DNA of 28,500 nt from Branchiostoma floridae (GCF_000003815.2 NC_049979.1:3535020-3563519); one strand, 5' to 3'. Shown: positions 1 to 17,780, counted from the first letter of the stretch. The notes: generated from the letters alone by a model not told the origin. Numbers and translations: made by a program.

Positions 1-82
1 GAAAAGGCCTTTCCCATATTTATAGGGGCAACGGTTTTTGTTTTTTTTTCCCCCCTAAAGTTAAATGAAAACTTTGCAGGGG

Positions 83-106
83 CCCCCCCCCCCCCCCCCC
101 CCCCCC
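83..106. repeat. Poly-C run (24 C)
   Basis: An uninterrupted run of 24 cytosines. It may be a true homopolymer or an assembly slippage point, so its exact length should not be trusted. Confidence 0.9.
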
Positions 107-134
107 AGTATTTGACCTCTTCCTTCCCCAGAGA

Positions 135-464
135 TTAGATGACATCATACATATATCCCGTTAGAAAATTTCGTGATGGCGCTATTTTGTCAATGAGGTC
201 GCCGTGCCACTCCGTGAAGTATAAATCTACAAGCTGCTGTTGGGAGGGAAGATCGGGGAGTTTCCTGATACGGTGTGACCGCGGAAAGATTAGATTATCT
301 CGCTCGGCACACGGCCTGTCCGTCCCTACCACGATAACAACTTCATTCAGCAGAACTTCCCCATGTATAGTATAACTTATACTGCAGGGTAGCCGGCTCT
401 TCTTTGGACTCGACCTCGCGAAAGACCTTTTCCCCATATTGCCCCCGATCATTGTGTTGATCAT
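135..464 (-). pseudogene. Possible Kelch-repeat exon or pseudogene fragment
   Basis: A 109-codon open frame on the minus strand, preceded on that strand by an acceptor-like TTTCTTACAG at about 466-475. The translation has features of a KLHL-type Kelch domain: a hydrophobic VVIVVG strand, an RKLPDLP motif and a GYMYDV strand, spaced roughly as Kelch blades. However, the usual double glycine is single, the tryptophan expected before KLPDLP is isoleucine, and the frame stops just after MYDVI and runs into the poly-C tract. I read it as a decayed or truncated copy. A real exon of a gene to the left on the minus strand, or chance, remain possible. Family assignment is by eye only. Confidence 0.3.
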
Positions 465-1258
465 TCTGACTGTAAGAAAGACGGGTAAAATTTCACTTTA
501 TCCCTGGGATTGAAACAATGGTGCCAGATATGCGCATAAAAGTCGGTAGAAGCACGATGAGTGGAAGAGTTCCTTGGTAAAAGTAGTTACGGAAACGAAT
601 TCGACTATAGGTTTTTTAAGGAAAGTTGACACATTAGATTTTTTTCAGATAAGTCGAATGATCTGCCAAATTTGTAAGCTTGGCAGAGAAGGCTCAGATG
701 GCAAATTACCCGCCCTATTTGGCCGAAGGATTTTGGCATCTGCTGCGAGACCTCTAGATGCCACCACAGTTAAAACCGCATGAATGAACCGTTCTGTTCC
801 CACGATCCGGCATACGGTTTGGGAACTTCGTTTCCATTCGGGTCACGGGCAAGGGCGTGTCAGCGGGTCAAAGGTCGAAAGGTGAACGACCTGGGGACTG
901 TTGACTTCCCGTCTTCCCGCTGAGCGACTTTCAGACCCGCCGGAGTCATTTCCTCAAGTGTGACATTTTCTCGCCCTTTTAAATCTCTCGTATATTATGG
1001 GATGGATTAGTCTCCCTAGCAGGCCTTGTGTTATGGTATCGCTGTTTTTGTCTAGCTCCTGAAATTGAAATTGACATAGTTATAACGTTATGTTATCTGG
1101 TGCACTAACAAGTTAGCAAGTACTTGAAGTATGATGAAGTATTTATTATGTAGGGCTGTCACAGTGTGTACACGTTCCTGTACTTGAAAATACAAACGGG
1201 CAAGTTTTAAAGTCGTAGCAAACAGAAAGCATCAGATGATAGAAGGTAATAAACTGTG
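465..1258. other. Non-coding stretch, nothing recognised
   Basis: Only short open frames without family resemblance, such as 574-783. No RNA gene or clear repeat seen. Confidence 0.4.
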
Positions 1259-1270
1259 TAGGCTAACGAT

Positions 1271-1387
1271 AATCTCCAAGCAGATGTAAGGATAGGCTCA
1301 TTCCGAATCTGTGCCTATAACATGTCAAGTCTTGTACTTTCATAGGGTCGATTCTCTTAGCTAGATTCTTGCATCTGCTTCGAGATT
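1271..1387. mobile_element. Small inverted-repeat element (MITE-like)
   Basis: The left end 1271-1290 and the reverse complement of the right end 1368-1387 match at 18 of 20 positions (core AAGCAGATG). The 7-bp sequence TAGGCTA occurs at 1259-1265 and 1387-1393, a possible target-site duplication though offset by five bases on the left. At 117 bp with no coding capacity it is consistent with a non-autonomous DNA transposon. The terminal motif AAGCAGATG recurs elsewhere in the window. Confidence 0.55.
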
Positions 1388-1393
1388 AGGCTA

Positions 1394-3500
1394 GGTAGTT
1401 TAGTCAGCCAAGTGAAGAACGAACTGTTGATAGTCGCCAACTACAATAGCAGAACGCACGAACACTCTTCAGTTTAGTGTTCCTTTCCTACTAGGGCGTG
1501 TAGTACACGGGGACAAATATTATTACAACAAACACAAGGCTTTGGCGGGGAGTTTATTTGTGGAAGGATCCGAGGTGTATTTGGTAAGCCTAATGACGAC
1601 TTCTCGGTCTTTTTGTAGCGGTGTTCCGGGGTCCGTGACCCGTGCTTTAGGGAAGGGGTGGGGAACAGAACAAGAGCGCCTGACCCATGGCGATAACCTT
1701 TATTCTTTCTTGGCTGACTGACAGGCTGAATAGCATTCTCTCTTGGCAGCTCAGCGGGTCGGCTGGCTAAATGCACCAAGTTACATGTATTTACATTTCT
1801 TTGCTAACGCAGAGGGGATTCCAAGAGGCTGTATTACCACAGGCAGATTTCCGTATATCTGTTGATTTGACAGTCCCCACAATACAGAAATAAAGTTTAG
1901 GCAGCACTTATTATATAATAAAAGTTCTGTTACAAGATAATAAACTGAAAGTTTAGTGAAACCCACTATTAGCCCCACCAGATTGCCAAGATATTAGAGA
2001 TTTAGCTTTTATTGCTTAGTATTAAAGTAGAATTTTATTTTGTATTTCTATTTTGTAGTTGACCGCTCGAGAGTCTCTATTGTTGTGTCAACAAAGCGTC
2101 TTGTGTAAACTCCATTAGAACGAGGTGGAAGACAGGATATATAGGCTCCCTAGGAATTTTCAGGCCATTCTACAACCTGATAACACAAGGAAATCGCCGT
2201 CCATTTGGTTTACGAAGGAGATTATGGTTTACGTTGTCTAAATTTAGATCAGTGCATCCAGTTATATTTTATCGGTGGATTATTGTCGTGGTTTCCGCCA
2301 GTGCTTTTTGATCTTCTGCCAGGCGTTTTGTCCGAAAGAAGAGCCATCCTTCTCCCCCAGCTGTGCATAACCGGCGGGTTTTGTTCTCTCTCCTCTCATA
2401 TCCTGCTGAACAGACACCAGAGACGTTGGTTCAGAATATTATGAATAAGGCGGAACAGAAACAGGAGAGTTCAGAGGAACCGACATTCTCTCAGTCAGGA
2501 AACGCCTTTATGGAATAGTCTGTACCAGACTCCTGCCTGGCCGAATAGTAATAGGGGACTTTGGCCAAGGTAGGAATAAGGGCCAAGTAGGAATTATTTG
2601 GCCTAGGAGTGAACTAACCGGCCAGCGGATAGCTGGATAGATTGCAGACGACTGAGATCCCATGGCAACTTATTTGTCCCTATTTGGCCAACTTCTTCTC
2701 TTTCCACACACGTCTGCTTGGAGACTATCATTGGGATACTTAGGACCCCAGAGTGGCTCAGTCCGCCATATAAGTAACAGAAAGGATCTATAACTTCCAT
2801 CCATTCATTCTGGGCACAGCATGCTGCCGCTGGCTAATACAACGACAGACGCACTCTCTGTGTTTTCTAGAAGTAATAGAAATATTCTAAAAGCCTTTGT
2901 TAGTCTAAATGGTTAGACATTCACTCAGTTATCTATTTTAGCTCTCTAGAATACTACTAAATATCATTCAGTGACGGACTACCCCTTTGGTCTCATCTAC
3001 TTGTATATTTTACTACTATATTTCTATTGCTTGATTGAACATGTACGTTGTAAATTTCTCGTGCTTAAGAACAAGTGTTGTTGAAAATAACTGTTGTTGG
3101 AAACATCACCTGGACGTTTGTTGTGATGAATTTGAATCTGAATAGCCCATAAGCGACCTTGTGAGACAAAGCTTTAACCTCCTTGCTCGGGCTTTTGGTG
3201 ACTACAACAGAAACGCTTGTTGTGACTAGACGGACGATCCTTCCCGCCAATACTGAATGGAACACCTGCTTATGCAAATGAGCAGATAAAGGTCCGGTTG
3301 ATCCACTGTCTGTCCGCTCATCTGTGACACGGTCTATTCACTCGACTGACACCTTTTGTGTGTGGTGTGTTGTCTCTAAGCAGATGTATGGCTTCGACTG
3401 TTTAAAGTGTGTATTGTCGATTAGCCAACTCGATATCTTTTGTATACCAATTCATAAATCATAGTTAGGATATACAATTTTACAAACCTGCTCTCCAACG
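1394..3500. other. Non-coding stretch, probably upstream intron of the CRMP gene
   Basis: No open frame here resembles the CRMP N-terminal region that should precede the exon at 4038, such as the segment around the GGIDVHTR motif. The stretch is therefore likely intronic or a mix of intron and intergenic DNA. One copy of the AAGCAGATG motif lies at 3378-3386. Confidence 0.4.
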
Positions 3501-3520
3501 AAATCTCTTCAGCTTTCAGT

Positions 3521-3562
3521 GTCACTGACGAAAGGTAATGAATTCTACCTGAAACGTCTGAC
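3521..3562 (+). ncRNA. Hammerhead-ribozyme-like motif, probably a retroelement relic
   Basis: In order: GTCA (3521-3524), core CTGACGA (3525-3531), AGGTA (3533-3537), TACCT (3546-3550), GAAAC (3551-3555), GTC (3556-3558), TGAC (3559-3562). AGGTA pairs with TACCT as stem II, GTCA pairs with TGAC as stem I, and the core fits CUGANGA...GAAA with a GUC cleavage triplet and a minimal stem III. There is one extra A before stem II. Short-stem-III hammerheads of this kind are known from Penelope-like retroelements and retrozymes. No reverse transcriptase frame is visible nearby. Activity is not shown. Confidence 0.5.
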
Positions 3563-4037
3563 CGTTTCCAAAATCACATTATCCAGTTGATTGAGTAATT
3601 GCTATTTTGTGTTTTGTGGATTGTTTTGTTGGCGCCTTTTTTCCAGCTTCATTGTATGTATTTGATCACATGTAAATCCAGTACACGCATGCACCCCAGC
3701 ATTTGCTATCTGCTTATGTTATGTGCCAACTCCATACGTACTTTAATAGGCCAATACATTTGTAGCGCTTTACAAATAAAGAGACACTGTATGATAACAA
3801 ATTTTCAACACCCACTATGTTAAAACCGCCCTTCGAGCCATATTCCCGTACTCATGGTTTTTAGATTAGTATCATTGTGTTGACGACTTTTTTGTGGTCG
3901 TGCAACGTGCGTTGCTCCAGTCCTGCAGTTTTCTTGGTCGGTGTACATTTGCAATCATAATCATTGAGATTTTCCATTGTCATTGCGATCTCCGTGTATC
4001 TACTCTGATTGCATACTTTGTGTTTCCATTCACGTAG

Positions 4038-10742
<6,705 letters not shown>

Positions 10743-10781
10743 AGGAACAGACGTGCAGCTCAGCATATGTCGGTCACAAGC

Positions 10782-10806
10782 GTCGTGCGATCGTCGTGCG
10801 ATTTTG
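10782..10806. repeat. CGTCGTGCGAT double motif in the CRMP 3' flank
   Basis: CGTCGTGCGAT occurs twice in succession about 40 bp after the stop codon. Related words appear inverted or diverged near 10957-10976 and 11012-11020, and as CGTCGTACGATT at 15499-15533 (twice). Probably remnants of a dispersed repeat. Confidence 0.5.
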
Positions 10807-10819
10807 ATGTCGTAAAATG

Positions 10820-11156
10820 TTCAAGCAGGCTGTGACAGAACCAACATCTGACAAGGATCCAAGACTGTGAGCCTTAACGCTACCAAGACAGATAAATTTT
10901 GCACGACAGACGCACGACTAACCCAAGATTGCCTTTTAATAGTATAGATTTGTGGTTGTGCGACGATCGTGCGACAAATCTTACCAGGCCCTTAGGACCC
11001 GGTCACACACGCCGTACGACCGTCACACGGTCACAAACTAAAGGCATTTTCTAGATGATCTAGTGTCTTTCAAAACCCAGCTGTACTATTACGTTAATTA
11101 CGGAAAAGGTACTGTTACGTATTGTCGGCGGTTGGTTCTGTCACAGTCTGCTTGAA
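10820..11156. mobile_element. 337-bp TIR element just downstream of CRMP
   Basis: 10820-10845 and the reverse complement of 11131-11156 agree at 25 of 26 positions (core CTGTGACAGAACCAAC). No coding capacity. It lies 77 bp after the CRMP stop codon, so it is likely transcribed as part of the 3'UTR. Confidence 0.85.
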
Positions 11157-11908
11157 AACTCTACGCCTTCAGAAGCGCACAACGACCTATGTAAGGTAGC
11201 CGTGCTCATGTAAAAGTGAAATTTTCCAGTGTGTCTTATATCTTATATGTCTCCGCCTTACTCCTTCATTGGGTGAAAAAATGTTGATAGCTTACCAGAA
11301 AGGATGACAAGTTCTTGCTATGGGCTCGGGCTTCATAGACATGTGTACTTATATTACACAAAACTATCGTAGGTTGCTTTAAACGGAGGTGTTTATTTTG
11401 ATATATATGTATACGTGATGAAGTGCCTAATGATATAACCGTGGCGAAACTCACCAAAGTCTTAATGTCTACCTCGAAGGAGATGCAGCTGGATTGGTTA
11501 AACCCTCTTTCCAATAGACGGCGATCGTTCAAGGACCAAAATCTGATTTGTGTAACCATTAATTTCATAATTGGAAATATGATGCAAAAAAGACGTGAAA
11601 GGATCATTTAACAGACAACAAAGAAACGTGTATTTGTATCTAAATAGCCGGTATGAACGCCGTTCGGCGTAACACACCAGCTTTGGAACGTGGACTTACT
11701 TCTTCTTTATGTATAAAATTCTGTGAGCTATCTGTGAAAACTTTGGTTGTTCTCCGGTTGCAGCCTCTGGTGGGAAGTGGGTGTAACAGAGAATACTGGA
11801 CCAACGGCAATATTAACACAGTAACATACATTCCCCTGTTTGTCAGCTTATACTTGTTGTATTTCCTATTGTCAGAAGATAGAAGTTATAGTCTACGCCT
11901 TACGAGAA

Positions 11909-11960
11909 AAAAGGGTAATTTTTACCGGTCAGTTTTAGCTCATTTTTTATCCCTTCTCCC
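11909..11960. repeat. Dispersed repeat fragment, second copy at 13312-13365
   Basis: GTAATTTTTACCGG and the following about 35 bases, ending CTCCC or similar, recur at 13312-13365 with moderate divergence. The open frame spanning 11653-12273 contains this repeat and shows no family resemblance. Confidence 0.55.
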
Positions 11961-12203
11961 AACTACTACCACTGTCCCATTTAGAAAGGAAGGCCTCCTT
12001 TGGGTAGTTAACGGGCTTTTTGTACCTATTTACCTTTTGTTCCGGGCTATTTGGGAGAACGGCCGGGCTCCTGGATTTCTCTTTAAACAGGAGTTAAAAT
12101 TAACCCTGGGCCCGGCAGCAAAAAGACGTCCTAACCTAAACGTTAGAACACCGAGAGCTTCCCCGCGGTATTCGACAGTCCACCGGGACAAATTTGTAGC
12201 TGT

Positions 12204-12231
12204 TCCCAATATCTCAAAGCAGATATTGGGA
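12204..12231. repeat. Perfect hairpin, 11-bp arms
   Basis: TCCCAATATCT (12204-12214), a six-base spacer, and AGATATTGGGA (12221-12231). May be the subterminal hairpin of a transposon remnant. Confidence 0.8.
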
Positions 12232-12293
12232 GAGGCTGAGTTGTCACATTGTTCTCGCTGCCCGTTTCATTGAGGAGGCAGTTTGCAACAGAA

Positions 12294-12310
12294 GGGGGGG
12301 GGGGGGGGGG
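12294..12310. repeat. Poly-G run (17 G)
   Basis: Uninterrupted guanine homopolymer; length may be affected by assembly. Confidence 0.85.
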
Positions 12311-12638
12311 TTAGCCTCCAAAACAAAATCAGCTAGCCCTCTTGCACCAGTTTTGTGTTGGTTATGGGGGTAAGAAACAAGGAGAAGGGTGAGATGGACA
12401 TTATAACACTAGCTTTGCGGTTATATCCTGTATATGTTTGTGTTGTGATACATGTATACATGTGTGAAATGACTATGTCTATGATACGTTATTGTAGTCA
12501 TTGGTCTCTAATCGGACAGGAACGTTTTGAGACGAGTTGTAGATGCTGAGTCGTGAATTTTAAACGTTTTTAATTTCGTCGGTGATATACATATACGTAT
12601 GCAGCAATATTAGATAGGCTAAAACGAGTTGCAATGGA

Positions 12639-12644
12639 AATAAA
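12639..12644 (+). terminator. Candidate polyadenylation signal AATAAA for CRMP
   Basis: First clear AATAAA on the plus strand after the CRMP stop codon; a GT-rich tract follows from about 12710. It would imply a 3'UTR of about 1.9 kb, so the true signal could be an earlier variant hexamer. Confidence 0.25.
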
Positions 12645-12705
12645 CACTGGGTGTACAAAGGTAACTATGTTCAACCATGACTTGCACTTTGTTTCCTTGA
12701 TTTGT

Positions 12706-12927
12706 TAACGGTGTGTGTGTGTTTGCGCGCGTGCTTGTCTGTGTGTGACTGTGTTTGTGTGTGTGCATTCATACGTGTGTGTGTGTGCTTGTGTTTGTGC
12801 ATAATGCATACATGTGTGTGTGTGTGTGTTTGTGCATGCATACATGTGTGTGTGCGCGTGCACGTGCTGTTTGTGTGTTGTGTACTGTATATGTGTGTGC
12901 GTGTGCCTGCGTGTGTGAGAGAGGGGG
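12706..12927. repeat. GT/CA microsatellite
   Basis: About 220 bp dominated by TG dinucleotides with interspersed TGCGCG and TGCATACATG variants, ending in a GAGAGAG plus G-run. Open frames through it are low-complexity artefacts. Confidence 0.9.
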
Positions 12928-12943
12928 GGGGGTCATAGTCAAC

Positions 12944-13260
12944 AGTGTGGTAGTCTAGTGGTTTGAAGCAGTCCGGATGATGGACCGCAAAGTCGTCAGG
13001 GTCCGCAATCCAAGCTTGCCCGGCTTGCTACAAGGCTTGTGTACTGAGAACCAACCCACCTGTCAGCCCACCTGTATTGTTGACTTGAAGGAAACATAAC
13101 TGTAGATTTCAAAGCACACGTTGGCAACATAACGCATAACACATAGCATACACAGTAAACGTTACAAACCACTCGAGAGAGAGGCACAACATCCTTGTTG
13201 CATAGTTGCACACTTTGAGCTTTGTTCAAACCCAAATAAAGAAACGCCATGATGCTTCAG
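12944..13260 (+). mobile_element. Probable tRNA-derived SINE
   Basis: Begins with a tRNA-like head: an A-box-like TAGTCTAGTGG (12951-12961) and a B-box-like GGGTCCGCAATCC (12999-13011), about 40 bp apart, with no intact cloverleaf. The 3' part (13213-13260) recurs as a direct copy at 13443-13491, sharing TTGTTCAAACCCAAATAAA. Confidence 0.45.
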
Positions 13261-13442
13261 TCGATCTTTCGATTTTGTATGCATGTAAATTGTGTATATA
13301 GACTTCCAAGCGAAAAGTGTAATTTTTACCGGATAGTTTTAGAGCGTTTTTGTACTCCCTTCTTCTTACTGATGTCACCGTGCCATGTGGAAAAAAATGG
13401 GTAGTTCATTTTTTTCTGCACCTACGTGGCCCCATTGGACAA

Positions 13443-13491
13443 TTTGAGTTTTGTTCAAACCCAAATAAAAAAAAACACCATGATTTTTCAG
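13443..13491. repeat. Second copy of the 13213-13260 tail repeat
   Basis: Shares GTTCAAACCCAAATAAA and CATGAT...TTCAG with 13213-13260. Together with the copy of the 11909 repeat at 13312-13365 it shows this stretch is built from nested repeat pieces. Confidence 0.6.
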
Positions 13492-13559
13492 TTTTACTCG
13501 CCGACCTTCATCAGATGCCTGATCCATTGCACTGACTTTTTGGGATGCAGAAAACACGA

Positions 13560-13601
13560 TGACGTCAGGAGTGAATCAAATGACGTCAGGAGTGAATCAA
13601 A
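13560..13601. repeat. 21-bp unit in tandem, each with a CRE palindrome
   Basis: ATGACGTCAGGAGTGAATCA(A) occurs twice head to tail. Each unit contains TGACGTCA, the full cyclic-AMP response element, 21 bp apart. Confidence 0.8.
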
Positions 13602-13795
13602 TGTACTGCCTTCTTCACACCTCCCACAAAGCAGTTCAGCTCTGCATCCAAGAACTAAAATGGTATCAGATATGAAGGTCTGCCTACACCTGCCCCTCCC
13701 ACAAGCATAAAAGCATTCTAGCTATCATATCGTAAACGCTAATGCGCTCTAAATGATACTCTCGTAATAAAAAAAAACTTCCGGTATATATCCTG

Positions 13796-14058
13796 GCTGT
13801 GTCCCTTCCTCGACATGTACGCTACTGGAAAGGGTCGCAGTCCTCCGAACGGGACGTTAAGCCGTGGTTCACTGTCCATTGTGCTTGTCGAAAAGAGCTA
13901 CGGGAATTTCCTTGTACTCTGCAATGAACCTGACGGTAAATACTGTACATAGTGCCTGCCACAACCAGTGGAAGAGTGGCTCAACCATTCACTGATCGAT
14001 CATGAGTTCATTGGAGGTAAGGTGGTTCGAGATCACTCTCACTTTCCACTTTCGTTTT
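13796..14058. mobile_element. Dispersed repeat, second copy at 21726-21962
   Basis: Shares with 21726-21962 the words GGAAAGGGT(C/T)GCAGTC, CACTGT...TGTGCTTGT(C/T)GAAAA and TAAATACTGTACATAG (13937-13952) in the same order and spacing, ending in TCACTTTC-rich sequence. A SINE-sized, non-coding element of about 240-260 bp. Confidence 0.7.
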
Positions 14059-14069
14059 TCTATTGATTC

Positions 14070-15480
14070 GAAGGTGTCACGGAAAGCTTGTCACCCCGCT
14101 TTGTGTGGATGGTTTATGGGAAGTATTACCCGAGCCTCCCGGGGGTGATAACTCCGCGGCACGGCCGTGAATATTAAAAATTGTACAGGAGCGATCAGAG
14201 CAGGGTTCAAGGGCAGGTTAGGGTCATATCTAGGTCCTGCCTTTGTAATTTGATATCTTTCGTTTTTTCTATAGTTAGAAAACCGCGACGGTTATGAATA
14301 TCAACAACTTACTAATGGCGTAGTTATAAAGAGATCATCGGAACATCAAGGAAGTGTTCCAGACCAAGTTAGAACCTTACCTACATGTTGGTCGTACTTT
14401 TGTAATCTAATATATCTATTTCGTCCATTTGTCTACTCATGGCTAATAAGCAAATAGATAAAACAAACAAATAATCAAGTTCAATAAACAAATGGTCATC
14501 GATGTACAAGGTCTTACTTAGGTCGCACCTCCAAATAGTCTGATAAGGCTGACAAGGCTGCTACGTACGGCAGTATTTTTGTGATGTGGCACGAGACATA
14601 ATGAAAACGGTACAAAATAGAAATCCCGACAAAAACGCCTAAAAATGTACATAAAAAAAAACAGCCGGAACCAAACCTCTGCTTGGAGAGTAGCCGAAAA
14701 TGCCCTTTTTCATTGCAAACTCGCCTGACGATCTATTTCTGAACGAAAAATTCGTCTGAAATGAAAAAAAAAGCTGGTATGGATACTGCATGAGTAAAAA
14801 AACTTTATCCAAGAAAAGGCTTCCGTTGCGAAGACCATGCGCCGAAGGCCGAAGAGGGACCGGTCACCTGAACCGTACAAAGGGTTTGGGGATCAAAAGT
14901 CCAGAAACGGCACGCAGTAGGTACAAAACCCGGGCCGCCAATGGAAGCGGTTTCTTCTAGGGACCCTTAACCTTTTAAAAGCTCCTTCTTTCTAGTTTCC
15001 TTAGTCCGTGCAACTTTATTTTTACACTCACTGTCAAGGGCTCTAAGTCTTTGCGACCCGTCTTTTCATGAGTGTTAATCTATGGGGAAATCTCCAGAGG
15101 CTATGCAGGCTATGATTTCCTAAAAGGAAATTCGGGATGACAACGACAGAATGTACCTCCACCCACCCATGTTTACCAAAGCCATGAATATCCTCTCATC
15201 CGTTCTGACTGTAATGTGTGTCATAAACGTCGCCTATTTGAAGGCGGCGATTCCGCCACACACACACACGACACAGGCACACAACGCAAGCATGTTTACC
15301 TCCCTCAGCTCTCCTCTCACACCAATCGCCGCGCCACTCAGAAATTACCCCGCAGGTCAAACATCCGTGCCAGGTTTACGGTGATTGATGAGCACACCTT
15401 GCCGTGCTACTCACCGGGCGAGCGGCGCTAGGCAAGGCAACCCGCCCTCCCCACTCACTCACACCAACAACGCGGGAAGG
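14070..15480. other. Intergenic stretch, no gene recognised
   Basis: No supported coding region. A possible TIR pair of about 15 matching bases lies at about 14812-14831 and 14939-14958 (AAGAAA...CTTCC), too weak to call an element. Confidence 0.35.
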
Positions 15481-16055
15481 ATAGCTGCAGCCAGAACCGT
15501 CGTACGATTTACACATTCGTCGTACGATTCTCTATGACGGGATTGACACGGATTTGCGAGAACTTTTTTGTCGTCCCAAGCCGACTGAAGTTTGTGCGAC
15601 ATCCCCACGGCCTGTCCTAACCCTGTCGTGACGACGGACGTGACCAAGGCTCACCACAAGTGGAAGGCGCATTAACTGTTTGGACAGTCGGTCGTAAAAA
15701 AGGTAAACCTCGAATCGCGCATTTGCTGCTCCGGTCTTACCAGGATCATTCGTATTGGAATTCGCTTATACGGAGGTTCATTTTTTGTGTGTGACCGGGG
15801 CCTGTCACGAGTGGATAGCGCATTAGCTGTTTGGATAGTAAGCTGTAAAACAGAACAACACTCGAGTGGAACTTCCTTTGCTGTACCATTTGTAAGAGTA
15901 TTGTCAGAGGGAATTGCTCTCAAAATCGCCGACTTCCAAGTCACCGAGAAAGCCGCCAACGAAGGAACGAGGTAAGTGTCTTATAATAAATGGACAATAA
16001 TTTGTATGGCACCGTATCAATGTAGTAATAGAGGTATGCTGAGACAGGTGTATGT

Positions 16056-16140
16056 AACGACCAAGCGGGTGGATTGTCAGCCTTGCATTCGGTGGGTCTT
16101 GTGTTCGATCCTTGATTGAATTATACCAAATATTTTTGAA
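16056..16140 (+). mobile_element. tRNA-like SINE fragment
   Basis: ACCAAGCGGGTGG (about 16060) followed about 40 bp later by GTGTTCGATCC (16101-16111), a good B box. The arms do not fold into a full cloverleaf, so this is a tRNA-derived repeat head or tRNA pseudogene. Confidence 0.4.
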
Positions 16141-16733
16141 ATGGTACATGCTACTTTCTCTGATTAACGACCAGCATTTTGGGAAAAGTCTGGAAGTTTA
16201 ACACACAGGGTACTATCAGTGGACTAGCGTCCTGCTGTAGTGAATGTACGAAACTGTGTGGTCCAGGGAGACATGAACAGACTCTGAGATGGGAGCCGCC
16301 CGATGCGCCATTTGGTGCGAGAAGGACTTTAACTTAACTAAGAAGTAAACTGCACACCTGTAGTTGTCAGATGAGATCCACTTTGACCAGGTGAAAGACT
16401 TTGTGTCGGAAGAGGAAATGTCTTGCTTCAACAACAGGCCCTTGTCGTTGTGTGGACCTACGGAACTAATATCTCTGATTAGGCGTCATTAATTCGCATC
16501 GTACACGACAACATAAGCACCCTGTGTTAGTAACTCCAGTGTATGCTATATACTAGTCCCTTTATCAAGGTTGTTCCGAACTGTATACTAGATTTAGTTC
16601 ACAGAAAGGTCTCATTCAACGGAAGGGCACAGTGGAGGGTTTTGAACGCTTTCACAATGAACAGCTTTGTTCATTTCTGCTTATGTCACTAGGGAGGGTG
16701 ACTGTCGCCCTGTTTGGATTGGAAGCAAAACAG

Positions 16734-16761
16734 TGAGATTAAAAACCTATTTTTAATCTCA
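16734..16761. repeat. Perfect hairpin, 12-bp arms, 4-base loop
   Basis: TGAGATTAAAAA (16734-16745), CCTA, TTTTTAATCTCA (16750-16761). Origin unknown. Confidence 0.9.
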
Positions 16762-17429
16762 TTGAAGGAACGTTAGGGCAATGGTGCGATAAAGATATAT
16801 GTCCCTAGTTTAGAGCAAATGAAGGAATTTGACAACGAAGACACATAAACTGTACTTGTGACTAAAATGTCAATCTATGGAGCCGTCGATGGCAACGGTT
16901 GGGTAAGAACTGTGTATGGTTGGCCGCATAGTCAGCAAGCCATGTCGTCATGGCAATACTGCAAAGTGCCACATATACAACCGGGATTGATACTTATTAG
17001 ATATGAAATAAGCTTGTAACATATTTCGTACATGTAGACGCACTTTCGCACAGCTGTCTTATCCTAAGGTTCGGAGTTTGATTTCGAATCATGGACCGTT
17101 TCGGTCAAATCTCTTCTCTTGTTCTCAATGACACCAGATCAATATATAATCGTAGTGATAAATCTAAAAACAGCAAAGTGCCAAATGGAACTAAAGGTAG
17201 ACCTAAAAGCTTCCCCCGTGCATGCCAATCCTACAAATACTGCTGACTTGAACACAGTCCACGACATTCGGTCGATTGTTTGATTTAATGAAGGTCGCAA
17301 AATTTCTAATTTGCCAGACAGTTGAGCTTATTTGTCGCCTGAAAATTTGCGACTATCGGCCTATGATCTCTAAAAAAAACGCGCAATAATCGAGAGGAAA
17401 TCGGTCGTATTCGGGGCGAAAATGTCACT

Positions 17430-17780
17430 TTAAGCTATGGGCACAGCCCGCCGTACGTGTAAATACGCATGCTGTCTACGTGCCAAAACGTGGGCAATCT
17501 TTTGGGATCCGTAAGTGGTAAGTACCACCTCCGTACGAACTCGTAGGGAATCCGACGAATTTTGGAGCAGCAGACACGCCGTAGAACTTTACGTGCAGGC
17601 AAAACTTTGTGTGCCATCGGGCTGCGGATTCGTTCCCCGTACGTGCCAGTACGGGAGACGCGCCTGCCCTGCACAGCCTGGACGTTTACAGAAATACGTG
17701 GCGGACGTGGCCTCAAAAAAAAAACAAAAAACGTACGGACAAATTGCACGTACGGCGGGTTGTGCCCTTTTAGAGCTTTA
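17430..17780. mobile_element. 350-bp TIR element (GGGCACARCCCGCCGTACGT family)
   Basis: 17439-17462 and the reverse complement of 17744-17767 agree at 22 of 24 positions, and TAAGCT/AGCTTTA extends the inverted ends. The interior has several GTACGT palindromes and an A-rich tract. Open frames inside are short and unrecognised, so it is non-autonomous. It shares termini with the 81-bp element at 7528-7608. Confidence 0.75.

Noticed and set aside
11653-12273. 206-codon plus-strand frame as a gene
   Set aside because: It contains repeat pieces also found at 13312-13365 and a hairpin, with no recognisable protein motif; probably chance or transposon remnant.
12702-12958. Cysteine/valine-rich small proteins
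   Set aside because: Translations of a TG microsatellite.
17040-17130. tRNA-like B box near TTTGATTTCGAATC
   Set aside because: No A box at the right distance and no foldable arms.
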